Below are positions 18,209-27,847 of a stretch of DNA of 64,000 bases, in pieces. The stretch's first letter is position 1, and each line of letters opens with the position of its first letter. The notes under the pieces are model-generated. The model was given only the letters and a program-made list of their open reading frames with translations. It had not been told where the DNA came from and searched no databases. The stretch lies in NCBI RefSeq assembly GCF_022761125.1, contig NZ_JAKWJR010000002.1, forward strand, positions 1 through 64,000, written 5' to 3'. Source of the DNA: Nocardioides sp. SR21 (GTDB lineage Bacteria; Actinomycetota; Actinomycetes; Propionibacteriales; Nocardioidaceae). Both the position numbers and the translations under genes were made by a program.

Positions 18209-19489
18209 ATGCCGACGCAACACGACGCCGTCGAGGTGATCCTCGCCAAGCGCGACCGCCAGGAGCTCACGGACAGCCAGATCGACTGGGTGATCGACGC
18301 CTACACGCGCGGCGCGGTCGCCGACGAGCAGATGGCGGCGCTGGCGATGGCGATCCTGCTCAACGGGATGGACCGGCGCGAGATCGCCCGCTGGACCGCC
18401 GCGATGATCGCGTCGGGGGAGCGGATGGACTTCTCGACGCTCTCGCGCCCGACCGCCGACAAGCACTCGACCGGTGGCGTGGGCGACAAGATCACCCTGC
18501 CGCTCGCCCCGCTCGTCGCGGCCTGCGGTGTCGCCGTGCCGCAGCTGTCGGGCCGCGGGCTGGGCCACACCGGTGGCACCCTCGACAAGCTCGAGTCGAT
18601 CCCCGGCTGGCGTGCGGCCCTGTCGAACGAGGAGATGTTCGCCCAGCTCGAGTCCGTGGGCGCGGTGATCTGCGCCGCGGGCGACGGGCTGGCGCCGGCC
18701 GACAAGAAGCTCTACGCGCTGCGCGACGTGACCGGCACGGTCGAGGCGATCCCGCTGATCGCGAGCTCGATCATGTCCAAGAAGATCGCCGAGGGCACCG
18801 GCGCGCTGGTGCTCGACGTGAAGGTCGGCACCGGTGCGTTCATGAAGAGCGTCGAGACCGCCCGTGAGCTCGCCGAGACCATGGTCGCGCTCGGCAAGGA
18901 CGCCGGCGTCAACACCGTCGCGCTGCTCACCGACATGTCCACGCCGTTGGGGCTGACGGCGGGCAACGCGATCGAGGTGCAGGAGTCGGTCGACGTGCTC
19001 GCCGGTGGCGGACCCGCCGACGTCGTCGAGCTGACGCTCGCGCTGGCCCGCGAGATGCTCGCCGGCGCCGGTCGCGACGACGTCGACCCGGCCGAGAAGC
19101 TGGCCGACGGCTCGGCGATTGACGTCTGGAAGCAGATGATCCGCGCGCAGGACGGCGACCCGGACGCCGCGCTCCCGGTCGCTCGCGAGTCGCACGTCGT
19201 GACGGCCCCGACGTCCGGCGTACTCACCCGCCTCGACGCGATGGCCGTCGGCCTGGCCGCCTGGCGCCTCGGCGCCGGCCGGGCCCGCAAGGAGGACCCG
19301 GTGCAGGCCGGCGCCGGCGTCGTCTGGCACGCCCGTCCCGGTGACGAGGTCACCGCTGGCGCACCGCTCTTCACGCTGCTCACCGACGACGAGCACCGCT
19401 TCGAGCGGGCGCTGGCGTCGCTCGAGGGCGGCTACGACATCGGGACGTCGTACGAGCCGGCTCCGCTGGTCATCGACCGGATCGGCTGA
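18209..19489 (+). CDS. deoA: Thymidine phosphorylase
   Basis: A 426-residue enzyme that splits thymidine and deoxyuridine with phosphate to base and deoxyribose-1-phosphate. The family signature is SGRGLGHTGGTLDKLESIPG near 112-131; KHSTGGVGDK near 86-95 is the phosphate-binding loop, and SSIMSKKIAEG near 188 follows the pattern of DeoA. The N-terminal helical domain and C-terminal domain with AGAGVVWHARPGDEV are both present, and length matches the family. It lies directly after cdd, so cytidine-derived deoxyuridine is the natural substrate. Confidence 0.95.
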   Translation: MPTQHDAVEVILAKRDRQELTDSQIDWVIDAYTRGAVADEQMAALAMAILLNGMDRREIARWTAAMIASGERMDFSTLSRPTADKHSTGGVGDKITLPLAPLVAACGVAVPQLSGRGLGHTGGTLDKLESIPGWRAALSNEEMFAQLESVGAVICAAGDGLAPADKKLYALRDVTGTVEAIPLIASSIMSKKIAEGTGALVLDVKVGTGAFMKSVETARELAETMVALGKDAGVNTVALLTDMSTPLGLTAGNAIEVQESVDVLAGGGPADVVELTLALAREMLAGAGRDDVDPAEKLADGSAIDVWKQMIRAQDGDPDAALPVARESHVVTAPTSGVLTRLDAMAVGLAAWRLGAGRARKEDPVQAGAGVVWHARPGDEVTAGAPLFTLLTDDEHRFERALASLEGGYDIGTSYEPAPLVIDRIG

Positions 19490-19521
19490 TCCTGCTGGGT
19501 GACCTGACGGCCTGTTCTGTC

Positions 19522-19577
19522 GCTTGACGGCCGTTGCAACCCCCGGCAAGTGACCGAATCCCCGGTCGACGGGGATT
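19522..19577. repeat. Copy 1 of a GTTGCAAC / CCCCGGTCGACCGGGG palindromic repeat
   Basis: The unit opens GCTTGACGGCC, has the palindrome GTTGCAAC, then CCGGCAAGTGACCGAAT, and ends in ATCCCCGGTCGACGGGGAT, which has lost one base of the perfect palindrome seen in the other copies. Ends of the first half are inverted complements (CTTG...CAAG). It lies between the convergent deoA and MaoC genes. Copies 2 and 3 are at 45897-45950 and 47051-47107. Confidence 0.7.
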
Positions 19578-19587
19578 CCGACCGAGA

Positions 19588-20040
19588 TCAGGGCAGCAGC
19601 AGGACGACCGTCTCGGCGACACAGGCCGGCTTGGGCTCGTCCTCGATCTCGACCGTGTACTTCAGCGTCATCTGCTTGCCGGCGGGGAGGTCGACGACCT
19701 CGCCGAGGGTGACGTGGGCGCGGACCCGCTTGCCGACGCGGACCGGGCTCGGGAAGCGGACCTTGTTGACGCCGTAGTTGAGCTTGGCGCCGGGGGTCTC
19801 GAGGGCGAAGACCTGGCTGCCGAGCATCGGCACCAGCGAGAGCGTGAGGTAGCCGTGCGCGATGGTGCCGCCGAACGGGCCACCGGCGGCGCGCTCGGCG
19901 TCGACGTGGATCCACTGGTGGTCACCGGTCGCCTCGGCGAACTGGTCCACCCGGTCCTGCTCGATCGTCAGCCAATCCGAGCTGCCGAGCTCCTCGCCGC
20001 TCGCGGCGGCCACCTCGTCAAGAGTCGTGAAGACGCGCAT
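19588..20040 (-). CDS. MaoC-like (R)-specific hydratase / dehydratase
   Basis: A 150-residue single hot-dog domain protein of the NodN/MaoC type. The catalytic region reads FAEATGDHQWIHVD (Asp and His of the hydratase motif, residues about 36-49) followed by GPFGGTIAHGYLTLSL, a textbook MaoC signature. Such enzymes hydrate enoyl-CoA thioesters. The ATG at 20040 begins MRVFTTLDEVAAASG. It stands alone, convergent with deoA. The exact acyl substrate is unknown. Confidence 0.88.
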   Translation of the reverse strand: MRVFTTLDEVAAASGEELGSSDWLTIEQDRVDQFAEATGDHQWIHVDAERAAGGPFGGTIAHGYLTLSLVPMLGSQVFALETPGAKLNYGVNKVRFPSPVRVGKRVRAHVTLGEVVDLPAGKQMTLKYTVEIEDEPKPACVAETVVLLLP

Positions 20041-20144
20041 ACAGGGACGGTAGCGGTCACCACCGGAGGTTCCTCGGGTGCCCCGCACCCCGGGCACGCA
20101 CCTCGCGGCACCTGCGACGAACTCCAGAGGCAACCGCTAGCGCG

Positions 20145-20975
20145 TCACTTCTGTCCCCAGTTGCCCTGGTCGGCCATGTCCTCGGAGTCGCGCGAGGAGA
20201 CCGACGGCCACTCGTTGTTGGCGTCCAGACCGTCGAGACCCGAGTTGAGCTCGCGCCACATGCTGAGCTTCACGGTGACGTTGGAGTCGAAGTAGCGGTC
20301 GAGGTCGTTCCACAGCCGGATCGCCTCGGTGACGATCTTGCCGATCACCTTGATCGCCGGGCCGGCGTCGAACGTGACCCACTGGCCGGCGTCGGTGCCG
20401 TCCTTGATGGCGTCGAGGATGGTGTCGACGACCCCGAGGATCGCCTCGATCATGTCGCGCCAGATCGACCGGATCTGCTGGGCGCCCTCGGCACAGGCGG
20501 TCGCGGCGCGGACCAGGCCCTTGTCGACGCCGTTGATCGCGGCCAGCTGCTCCTGGGCGACGTGGAGGTACGACGTGTACGCGACGCCCTGCCAGTGCTG
20601 GCTGACCTCGGTCGTGAGGTCGTTGATGACGGTCTTCTCGTCGCGGATCTTGCCGGCCGCGCGGAGGTACGCGGCGTTCATGTCCATGAGGTTCCAGGGG
20701 TTGCCGGTCATCTCCTCGACCTTGGCCCACATCTCGTCGACGGCCTTGCCGAACTCGTCCCACAGCCGCTGGATCTCCTCCTCGAGGTTGTCCTTGGCGA
20801 CCTCGTAGGCGATCTTCACGGCGGGGGAGACGAACCACATCCAGCCCTTGGAGCCGATGGTGTCGTTGAACGTGTCGAGGACCTGCTGCACGCCCTCCTC
20901 GACCTTGTCGGTGAGGGTCTCGATCTGCTTGTCGACGTCGTCGCTGTACTCGGAGAAGTAGTCGTACTCGGTCAT
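20145..20975 (-). CDS. WXG/LXG-like helical protein of a three-gene ESX-type unit
   Basis: A 276-residue, mostly helical, soluble protein of unknown function. It is rich in Trp, Glu and Asp and has long amphipathic helices (DKQIETLTDKVEEGVQQVLD, NLEEEIQRLWDEFGKAVDE) and a central region with VSQHWQGVAYTSYLHVAQEQL, which resembles a WXG-type helical hairpin (W followed by G, then a Y-rich turn). No signal peptide and no recognisable toxin domain. It is the last gene of a unit with a WXG100-like protein and a YbaB-like protein, linked by four- and one-base overlaps. ESX export or an intracellular partner role is inference. Confidence 0.6.
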   Translation of the reverse strand: MTEYDYFSEYSDDVDKQIETLTDKVEEGVQQVLDTFNDTIGSKGWMWFVSPAVKIAYEVAKDNLEEEIQRLWDEFGKAVDEMWAKVEEMTGNPWNLMDMNAAYLRAAGKIRDEKTVINDLTTEVSQHWQGVAYTSYLHVAQEQLAAINGVDKGLVRAATACAEGAQQIRSIWRDMIEAILGVVDTILDAIKDGTDAGQWVTFDAGPAIKVIGKIVTEAIRLWNDLDRYFDSNVTVKLSMWRELNSGLDGLDANNEWPSVSSRDSEDMADQGNWGQK

Positions 20976-21289
20976 CGCGGCGTCCCGTCCTCGTTGTGGA
21001 ACTCGTCGGCGACGGAGGTGTCGGTGGCGCCGAAGTCCTCGGCGGTACGTCGCAGCGCGTCCGCGATCTCACGAACCTTGGCCGAGCCCGTCGACATCGC
21101 GTCGATCATCGCGGTGATGAACTGGTCGTGTTGGGAGTCGATGCCGGCGCGGCTGGCGAACCAGCCGAACTGTGCGCCCTGCCCGTTGCCGGACCACAGC
21201 TCCATCTGCGCGGCGGCCACCTCGTCGGCGACGCCGTCCCAGCCGGCCGCTGCGGCGATCAGCGCTCCACGGTCTGCTTCCAGGGTCAT
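20972..21289 (-). CDS. WXG100-like small helical protein
   Basis: A 105-residue protein with the size and helical-hairpin layout of WXG100/ESX substrates. The turn reads ELWSGNGQGAQFGWFASRA: W-x-G is present as W-S-G. It has no signal peptide. Start ATG at 21289 overlaps the upstream gene by one base (TGATG), and its stop overlaps the next ATG by four bases, so all three products are made together. Possible roles are an ESX substrate or a chaperone-like partner of the 276-residue protein; there is no ESX core gene in this window. Confidence 0.6.
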   Translation of the reverse strand: MTLEADRGALIAAAAGWDGVADEVAAAQMELWSGNGQGAQFGWFASRAGIDSQHDQFITAMIDAMSTGSAKVREIADALRRTAEDFGATDTSVADEFHNEDGTPR

Positions 21290-21792
21290 CAGCGGTTCTC
21301 CGTCCCGAGTCGGATGGCTTGCAGCACAGCCTGTTGCAGGTGTTGGGGGCGAGCGCCGCTCAGCCACTCGGCGTCGGCCTCGACGCGCATCAGCCGGCCG
21401 TCGGCCCCGCGCTGGATGGTGAGGTAGCCGTTCTCCGAGGTGAGCGGCGGCGGTGGCTCCGGCCGCGCCGCGAGGGCGACGCCGGTGCCGGCTGCGCGCC
21501 GGGCGGCCGACGCCCCGCGGCTCATGTCCGGGCGGGGCGGCGCCTGGGCGGGGCTCTGGCCGGTGAAGGTGGCCTCGGCGCGTGCGAGGTAGTCCTCGGC
21601 GTCGCCGTGGGCCTCGAGCGCCGCCAGGATCCGCTCGCCGTCGGCGACCGCGAACGCCTCCTGCAGCGCGTCCCCGAACGCCACGGGGTTGCGCAGCTGG
21701 TCCTGCTCGAGGACCCGGACGTCGATGACCCGGCGGTCCTGATCGAGGGTGATGCTCAGCGACCGGTTCCGGTCGGTACCCGAGAACGTCAT
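21289..21792 (-). CDS. YbaB/EbfC-like protein at the head of the WXG unit
   Basis: A 167-residue protein. The N-terminal half (RSLSITLDQDRRVIDVRV, then NPVAFGDALQEAFAVADGERILAALEAHG) looks like the small beta-plus-helix fold of YbaB/EbfC-like proteins that actinobacteria often carry next to WXG100 genes. A Pro/Ala-rich linker leads to a C-terminal part (SENGYLTIQRGADGRLMRVEADAEWL). I use the ATG at 21792; upstream in-frame codons would add only six residues. Function is unknown; the neighbourhood is the main clue. Confidence 0.5.
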   Translation of the reverse strand: MTFSGTDRNRSLSITLDQDRRVIDVRVLEQDQLRNPVAFGDALQEAFAVADGERILAALEAHGDAEDYLARAEATFTGQSPAQAPPRPDMSRGASAARRAAGTGVALAARPEPPPPLTSENGYLTIQRGADGRLMRVEADAEWLSGARPQHLQQAVLQAIRLGTENR

Positions 21793-21878
21793 GCCACTGC
21801 ACATGCCCACGCCCCGCCGTCTCCCAAACCCGAGAACCAGCAGGTTTTGCGCCCGCGGCCCGGTGGGACGCTCCCGGC

Positions 21879-22430
21879 ATGCGATCTCGGTGGGTGCTGG
21901 TGACCGCTGCCCTCGTGGCCGTCGTCGGGACCGGGTGCAGCAGCGACGACGACCCCGACCCGGTGAGCGCCGCGGAGCTGCCCGACAACCTCTGCGCGGC
22001 CGTGCCCGACAACGTCGTCGAGCGATGGGGGCTCTCGGAGGACGAGCACCGGACCGCGCCGGCGGGCGACCAGAGCGTCGCGACCTGCTCGATGTCGGGC
22101 ACCGCCGCGGACGCTCCGGTCCTGCTGGCGATCACGCTGACGTCGTACGGCGGAGCCGACGCCGACGCCGTGCGCGATCTCGTCGCCGACGAGGTCGCGG
22201 CGAGCTGCGACGACCTCGAGCAGCAGGGCGACGGTCGCTTCGAGGCGGAGGACACCCGCTGCTCCTCCGAGGCGGACGACGCGGTCACCGAGATCTCGAC
22301 CGCCGTCCCCGCCCATGGTGTGGTGACCGTGACGATGAGCCACAGCGGCCAGATGTCGCAGCTGCTCCCGGCCGAGGTGGTCGGCCTCTCGGGGACCATC
22401 GCGAACACCGAACCGGGCGAGCTCTCCTGA
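21879..22430 (+). CDS. Small lipoprotein, function unknown
   Basis: A 183-residue exported lipoprotein: hydrophobic signal and lipobox VVGTGC with the modified Cys at residue 20, then SSDDDPDP. The mature domain has four more Cys (LCAA, TCSM, SCDD, RCSS), which could form two disulfides, and resembles the DUF3558-type actinobacterial lipoproteins in size and Cys layout. That assignment is tentative. It diverges from the WXG unit and precedes adenosine deaminase by 22 bases. Confidence 0.65.
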   Translation: MRSRWVLVTAALVAVVGTGCSSDDDPDPVSAAELPDNLCAAVPDNVVERWGLSEDEHRTAPAGDQSVATCSMSGTAADAPVLLAITLTSYGGADADAVRDLVADEVAASCDDLEQQGDGRFEAEDTRCSSEADDAVTEISTAVPAHGVVTVTMSHSGQMSQLLPAEVVGLSGTIANTEPGELS

Positions 22431-22452
22431 CCGGTTCTGACAGGATCGGGCC

Positions 22453-23529
22453 ATGAAGCCGACCCTCGACCAGGTACGACGGGCGCCCAAGGTGCTCCTC
22501 CACGACCACCTCGACGGTGGACTCCGGCCGCAGACGATCATCGACCTCTCGGCCGAGATCGGGCACGCGCTGCCGGCGGTCGGCGGGGACCTCACCGCGA
22601 AGTCGCTGGGCACCTGGTTCCAGGAGGCGTGCGACTCGGGCTCGCTGGAGCGCTACCTCGAGACGTTCGACCACACCGTCGCGGTCATGCAGACCGCCGA
22701 CGCGATCACCCGGGTGGCGCGCGAGTGCGTCGAGGACCTGGCCGCGGACGGTGTCGTGTACGCCGAGGTCCGCTACGCCCCCGAGCAGCACGTCTCGGAG
22801 GGGCTCAGCCTCGACGAGGTGGTCGCGGCCGTGCAGGCCGGCTTCGACGAGGGCGTCGCCGCCGCCGGCGGCAGCATCGTCGTCCGCCAGCTGCTCACCG
22901 CGATGCGGCACCAGGCCCGGTCGATGGAGATCGCCGAGCTCGCGATCGCCTGGCGCGACCGCGGTGTCGCGGGCTTCGACATCGCCGGCGCGGAGGCGGG
23001 CTACCCGCCCACCCGGCACCTCGACGCGTTCGAGTACCTCCAGCGCGAGAACGCCCACTTCACCATTCACGCAGGCGAGGGCTTCGGGCTGCCGTCGATC
23101 TGGCAGGCGATCCAGTGGTGCGGCGCCGACCGGCTCGGCCACGGCGTCCGCATCATCGACGACGTGACCGTCGCTGCCGACGGCTCGGTCGAGCTCGGCC
23201 TGCTCGCGGCGTACGTCCGGGACAAGCGGATCCCGCTGGAGATGTGCCCGTCGTCGAACCTCCAGACCGGCGCGGCGACGTCGATCGGGGAGCACCCGAT
23301 CGGGCTCCTCAAGAAGCTGGGCTTCCGGGTCACGGTCAACACCGACAACCGGCTGATGAGCCAGACCTCGATGAGCAACGAGATGTGGCAGCTCGTCGAG
23401 GCGTTCGGCTACGAGCTGCGCGACCTCCAGTGGTTCACGATCAACGCGATGAAGTCGGCGTTCCTCCCGTTCGACGAGCGGCTCGCGATCATCAACGACC
23501 GGATCAAGCCCGAGTACGCCGCGCTGTGA
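22453..23529 (+). CDS. add: Adenosine deaminase
   Basis: A 358-residue zinc hydrolase converting adenosine and deoxyadenosine to inosine forms. Metal ligands H17 and H19 lie in LLHDHLDGG, followed by [12 protein letters not shown] (catalytic Glu region), RLGHGVRI, and TDNRLMSQT near 297, in place of the more usual TDDP. Length matches bacterial Add. It supplies inosine to the purine nucleoside phosphorylase encoded at 44641-45441. The end overlaps a GTG-started membrane protein by four bases. Confidence 0.93.
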   Translation: MKPTLDQVRRAPKVLLHDHLDGGLRPQTIIDLSAEIGHALPAVGGDLTAKSLGTWFQEACDSGSLERYLETFDHTVAVMQTADAITRVARECVEDLAADGVVYAEVRYAPEQHVSEGLSLDEVVAAVQAGFDEGVAAAGGSIVVRQLLTAMRHQARSMEIAELAIAWRDRGVAGFDIAGAEAGYPPTRHLDAFEYLQRENAHFTIHAGEGFGLPSIWQAIQWCGADRLGHGVRIIDDVTVAADGSVELGLLAAYVRDKRIPLEMCPSSNLQTGAATSIGEHPIGLLKKLGFRVTVNTDNRLMSQTSMSNEMWQLVEAFGYELRDLQWFTINAMKSAFLPFDERLAIINDRIKPEYAAL

Positions 23530-24002
23530 AGATCCACTACGTCCCGACGCTGCTCCTGCTCGGGGCGACGCTGCTGTTCCTCCTGCTCGCGGCAGGCCTG
23601 CTGCTCAAGGGCCGGGCGGTACGCCGCAGCGCTCGGACGTTCCGCAGCCGCGCGGTGCACAGCACCGCGACCGTGGTCGCGATCGAGGCCAAGGACCTCG
23701 CGCTCGGGTCGTCCCCGGACACCCGCTACTTCCCGCGGGTCAGCTTCGTGCCGGCCGGAGCGAGCGAGCCGGTCGAGGCGCTGACGCTCACCGACGTACC
23801 GGCTCCGCCGCCCGGGGTGGGCGACGAGATCGAGGTCGCCTACGACCCCGAGCACCCCGAGCGGGTCGACGCGCGCGCCACCGAGGGCGACGTCGAGGGC
23901 GCGGGCCGCACCTGGTTCATCCTGGCGCTGCTGGCCGCGCTGACCGCGGCCGGCGTGGCGGCCGCCTGGCTGGTGCTGGCGTTCGTCGTCTGGACGTCCT
24001 GA
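23526..24002 (+). CDS. DUF3592-type membrane protein
   Basis: A 158-residue protein, GTG start inside the add stop (GTGA). Helix 1 is about residues 7-27, then a soluble beta domain ([40 protein letters not shown]) typical of DUF3592 proteins, then a C-terminal helix (about 127-152). The frame is open far upstream within add, but that portion is a shadow. Function unknown. Confidence 0.8.
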   Translation: MKIHYVPTLLLLGATLLFLLLAAGLLLKGRAVRRSARTFRSRAVHSTATVVAIEAKDLALGSSPDTRYFPRVSFVPAGASEPVEALTLTDVPAPPPGVGDEIEVAYDPEHPERVDARATEGDVEGAGRTWFILALLAALTAAGVAAAWLVLAFVVWTS

Positions 24003-24013
24003 GCCACCGGGGT

Positions 24014-24037
24014 CGGTCACCCGGATCGGGTGAACCG
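24014..24037 (+). terminator. Putative hairpin terminator
   Basis: CACCCG (24018-24023) pairs with CGGGTG (24027-24032) around a GAT loop, with flanking GGT/ACC extending the stem. It begins twelve bases after the DUF3592 stop and precedes the SHOCT gene. Confidence 0.4.
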
Positions 24038-24068
24038 GTCTAGTCGCCAGGCCCCCTAGGGTCGCGCC

Positions 24069-24452
24069 GTGGATTCTTTCTGGGACTTCTTCTGGTTCAT
24101 CCTCTCCTTCTTCCTGCTCATGGCGTACCTCGTCGTGCTGTTCCAGATCCTCACGGATCTGTTCCGCGACAAGGACACCAGCGGTTGGGCGAAGGCCTTC
24201 TGGGTCCTCTTCCTGATCTTCTTGCCACTGCTGACGTCGCTGGTCTACCTGATCGCGCGCGGGCAGGGCATGGCGGAGCGCAACATCGCCGCGATCAACG
24301 CCGCGCAGGCCGACACCGACGCCTACATCAAGTCGGTCGCGGGGAGCTCGAGCACGCCGGCCGACGAGATCCACAAGGCCAAGGCGCTCCTGGACTCCGG
24401 CGCGATCAGCCAGCAGGAGTTCGACGCCATCAAGGCGAAGGCCCTCAGCTAG
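24069..24452 (+). CDS. Membrane protein with PLDc_N-like and SHOCT domains
   Basis: A 127-residue protein with two N-terminal membrane helices (FFWFILSFFLLMAYLVVLFQ and AFWVLFLIFLPLLTSLVYLI) in the PLDc_N arrangement, a short charged linker, and a C-terminal SHOCT motif (EIHKAKALLDSGAISQQEFDAIKAKAL). GTG start. SHOCT is a short oligomerisation module common in actinobacterial membrane proteins. Its end overlaps the end of a convergent gene by eight bases. Function unknown. Confidence 0.8.
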   Translation: MDSFWDFFWFILSFFLLMAYLVVLFQILTDLFRDKDTSGWAKAFWVLFLIFLPLLTSLVYLIARGQGMAERNIAAINAAQADTDAYIKSVAGSSSTPADEIHKAKALLDSGAISQQEFDAIKAKALS

Positions 24453-24846
24453 GCAGGACGGCGAACCAGGCCGTCTTCCACCGGGAGGCCTGGATCGGTA
24501 CGACGGCTCCGCGCGCTGGATCGTAGACGCGGAGACCGTCGTCGTCCGCTCCGAGGGCGAGCACGACGTGCCGGGGCAGCCAGCGCGACCCGAGGTACAC
24601 CGGCACCGGCGTGGGGAGCGCGGCGACGACCTCCTGCTCGCGGAAGCGGCGTACCCGCCCGCCTAGCCGGTGGGCGACCGCCCACGGGGTGGTGCCGAGC
24701 GCGCGCGGCCACCAGCGGTTGAGCCGCCGGTGCATCGCGAGCACCTCGTCGTCGAACCCCGGCCACGGGCCCTGCAGGTTCTCCGCCACGACCACCACCG
24801 ACGGGCCGCACGTGCGGCTGTCGGGCTGGCGCGGCCAGGTGGTCAC
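24445..24846 (-). CDS. C39-like papain-fold cysteine protease / transglutaminase-like domain, stand-alone
   Basis: A 133-residue soluble protein that looks like a bare papain-type domain. Catalytic candidates are Cys13 in RTCGPS, His93 in LPRHVVLALG and Asp109 in VYDPARG: the Cys-His-Asp order and spacing of C39 peptidases. There is no signal peptide and no ABC transporter, so it is not a bacteriocin exporter domain. The GTG start overlaps the end of the uridine-kinase-like gene by four bases, coupling the two. Substrate unknown; it might act on a peptide or acyl intermediate, but nothing proves activity. Confidence 0.6.
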   Translation of the reverse strand: MTTWPRQPDSRTCGPSVVVVAENLQGPWPGFDDEVLAMHRRLNRWWPRALGTTPWAVAHRLGGRVRRFREQEVVAALPTPVPVYLGSRWLPRHVVLALGADDDGLRVYDPARGAVVPIQASRWKTAWFAVLPS

Positions 24847-25430
24847 GACCTGATCTTGGCGTACGCCTCGTCCGGAGTCACCGGCTCGCAGCCGAGCGAC
24901 ACCGCGTGGGAGACCACCCGACGCTGGTCGCCCATCAGCGCCAGTCCGCGGCGGACCAGCACCAGCGGGGGCTTGCGGCGCTCGCGCAGGTCGCGGGTCA
25001 GCCGCCGCCAGAAGGTCACCATCGGGTGCTGACGCACGCAGTACGCCGCCTCGAGCAGCCCGGCCTCGCGGGCGTGCGGCACGATCTCCTGCGCGAAGAT
25101 GCCCTCGGCCAGGAAGACCTCGCTCCCGCCCAGGTCGAGCGTCTGCCAGCCGCAGCGGCCGTTCTGCGCGATCTCGTAGACCGGCACCTCGGTGCGCCCG
25201 GTCCGGCACAGCTCGTCGAGCGCCGCCATCGCGTCATCGAGCAGCCAGGACTCCGGGTCGTCCCAGTCGACGATGCCGGCGTTCGCGCCCTCGATGATGT
25301 ACGGCAGCGTCGGGTCGCCGGCGCTCTTGTAGAAGTCGTCCAGGCGCAGCACGGGAAGGCCGATCCGCTCGGCGAGGCGCGACTTCCCGGCTCCTGAGGG
25401 GCCGGCCAAGACAATCACGCGCGCGGGCAT
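24843..25430 (-). CDS. Uridine kinase-like P-loop kinase
   Basis: A 195-residue P-loop NTPase. Walker A is GPSGAGKS at residues 10-17; LDDFYKSAGDPTLPYI matches the substrate-binding DDFY motif of uridine kinases, and VDWDDPESWLLDD and EGIFAQEIVP follow the family layout. It would phosphorylate uridine or cytidine, or act as a related nucleoside kinase, fitting the surrounding salvage genes. ATG start at 25430. Its stop overlaps the C39-like gene. The gap to the aldehyde dehydrogenase genes upstream is filled by a repeat-like element. Confidence 0.82.
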   Translation of the reverse strand: MPARVIVLAGPSGAGKSRLAERIGLPVLRLDDFYKSAGDPTLPYIIEGANAGIVDWDDPESWLLDDAMAALDELCRTGRTEVPVYEIAQNGRCGWQTLDLGGSEVFLAEGIFAQEIVPHAREAGLLEAAYCVRQHPMVTFWRRLTRDLRERRKPPLVLVRRGLALMGDQRRVVSHAVSLGCEPVTPDEAYAKIRS

Positions 25431-25450
25431 GCCATCGCTTTCAACTGTTC

Positions 25451-25538
25451 GGGTCTCGAGACGCCGGCTGCGACCTCCTGCGTCGGTCGCACGCCTCCTC
25501 GACCTCGGTGCTGGATCTCAGTCCTCGCAAGCTCGACC
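25451..25538. repeat. Intergenic GGTCTCGAGACGCC...CTCGACC element
   Basis: The gap between the kinase and aldehyde dehydrogenase genes (25431-25546) opens with GGGTCTCGAGACGCCGGC and has CCTCCTCGACC in the middle and GCTCGACC at the end. These are the same bracketing words found at 12286-12345 and 49071-49124. A dispersed REP-like element is likely; no coding is visible. Confidence 0.45.
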
Positions 25539-25546
25539 TGCGGCAC

Positions 25547-26412
25547 CTAGACGCCGATCGGGTGCCAGACCGTCTTGGTCTCCAGGAACGCGGTCATCGC
25601 GTCGAGACCCGGGTCGAGGGTCCAGTCCGGCTCGGCGGCCGGCGCGCGGCGTACCCGCTTGAGGTTGTCGGCCGCGGCCACCTCGAGGTCGGTCGCGAGG
25701 GCGCTGTCGCCCGCGATGCCGGTGAGGTCGAGCGCGTTGACGTCCATGTGCGACGCCAGCCAGGGGCCGACCGTCGCTGCGGAACCGGTCAGGATGTTCA
25801 CCACGCCACCCGGGACGTCGGAGGTGGCGAGCACCTCCGAGAACGTGACGGCGGGCAGCGGCCGGTCGCACGACGACACGACCACCACGGTGTTGCCGGT
25901 GACGATCGCGGGGGCGACCACGCCGATGAGTCCGAGCAGGCTCGACTCCTGGGGCGCGAGGACCGCGACGACACCGGTCGGCTCCGGCGTGGAGAGGTTG
26001 AAGAACGGCCCGGCGACCGGGTTGGCGTTGCCGATCACCTGGGTGATCTTGTCCGCCCAGCCGGCGTACCAGACCAGACGGTCGATGGCCTCGTCGACGA
26101 CCTTCTCGGCCTTGCTGGCCGACAGGCCCTCGGACTGCACGACCGCCTGCACGAACTGCGGGCGGCGGTCCTCCATGACCTCGGCGATCCGGTAGACGAT
26201 CTGGGCGCGGTTGTAGGCCGTACGGGCCGACCAGCCGGGGAAGGCCTTGCGGGCGGCGATGACGGCGTCGCGGGCGTCCTTGCGCGACGCCAGGGCGGCG
26301 TTGGCCACGAACTTCCCCTTGCTGTCGAACACCTCGTAGGAGTGTCCCGACTCGGAGCGGGGGAACGCGCCCCCGACGTAGAGCTTGTAGGTCTTGCGGA
26401 CGTCGATGCGGC

Positions 26413-26416
<4 letters not shown>
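25547..26416 (-). CDS. Short aldehyde dehydrogenase-like protein lacking the catalytic domain
   Basis: A 289-residue ALDH-superfamily protein (about 480 residues is normal). It covers the NAD-binding part: YKLYVGGAFPRSESG at the start, YAGWADKITQVIG, TGVVAVLAPQESSLLGLIGV, IVTGNTVVVVSS and PGGVVNILTG. It ends around where ELGGK should appear, so both the general-base Glu and the nucleophilic Cys are absent. No continuation exists downstream in any frame. GTG start overlaps the stop of the full ALDH by four bases, so the two are made together; a structural or regulatory partner is plausible. Confidence 0.75.
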
Positions 26417-27843
<1,427 letters not shown>

Positions 27844-27847
27844 GCGA

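Noticed and set aside
17771..19915. 714-codon open frame on the minus strand opposite cdd and deoA
   Set aside because: cdd and deoA have complete active sites on the plus strand; the antisense frame has no recognisable domain and runs through the intergenic repeat.
24445..24846. C39-like gene as a bacteriocin-processing transporter fragment
   Set aside because: No ABC transporter or precursor peptide gene is nearby, and the protein is complete as a single domain.
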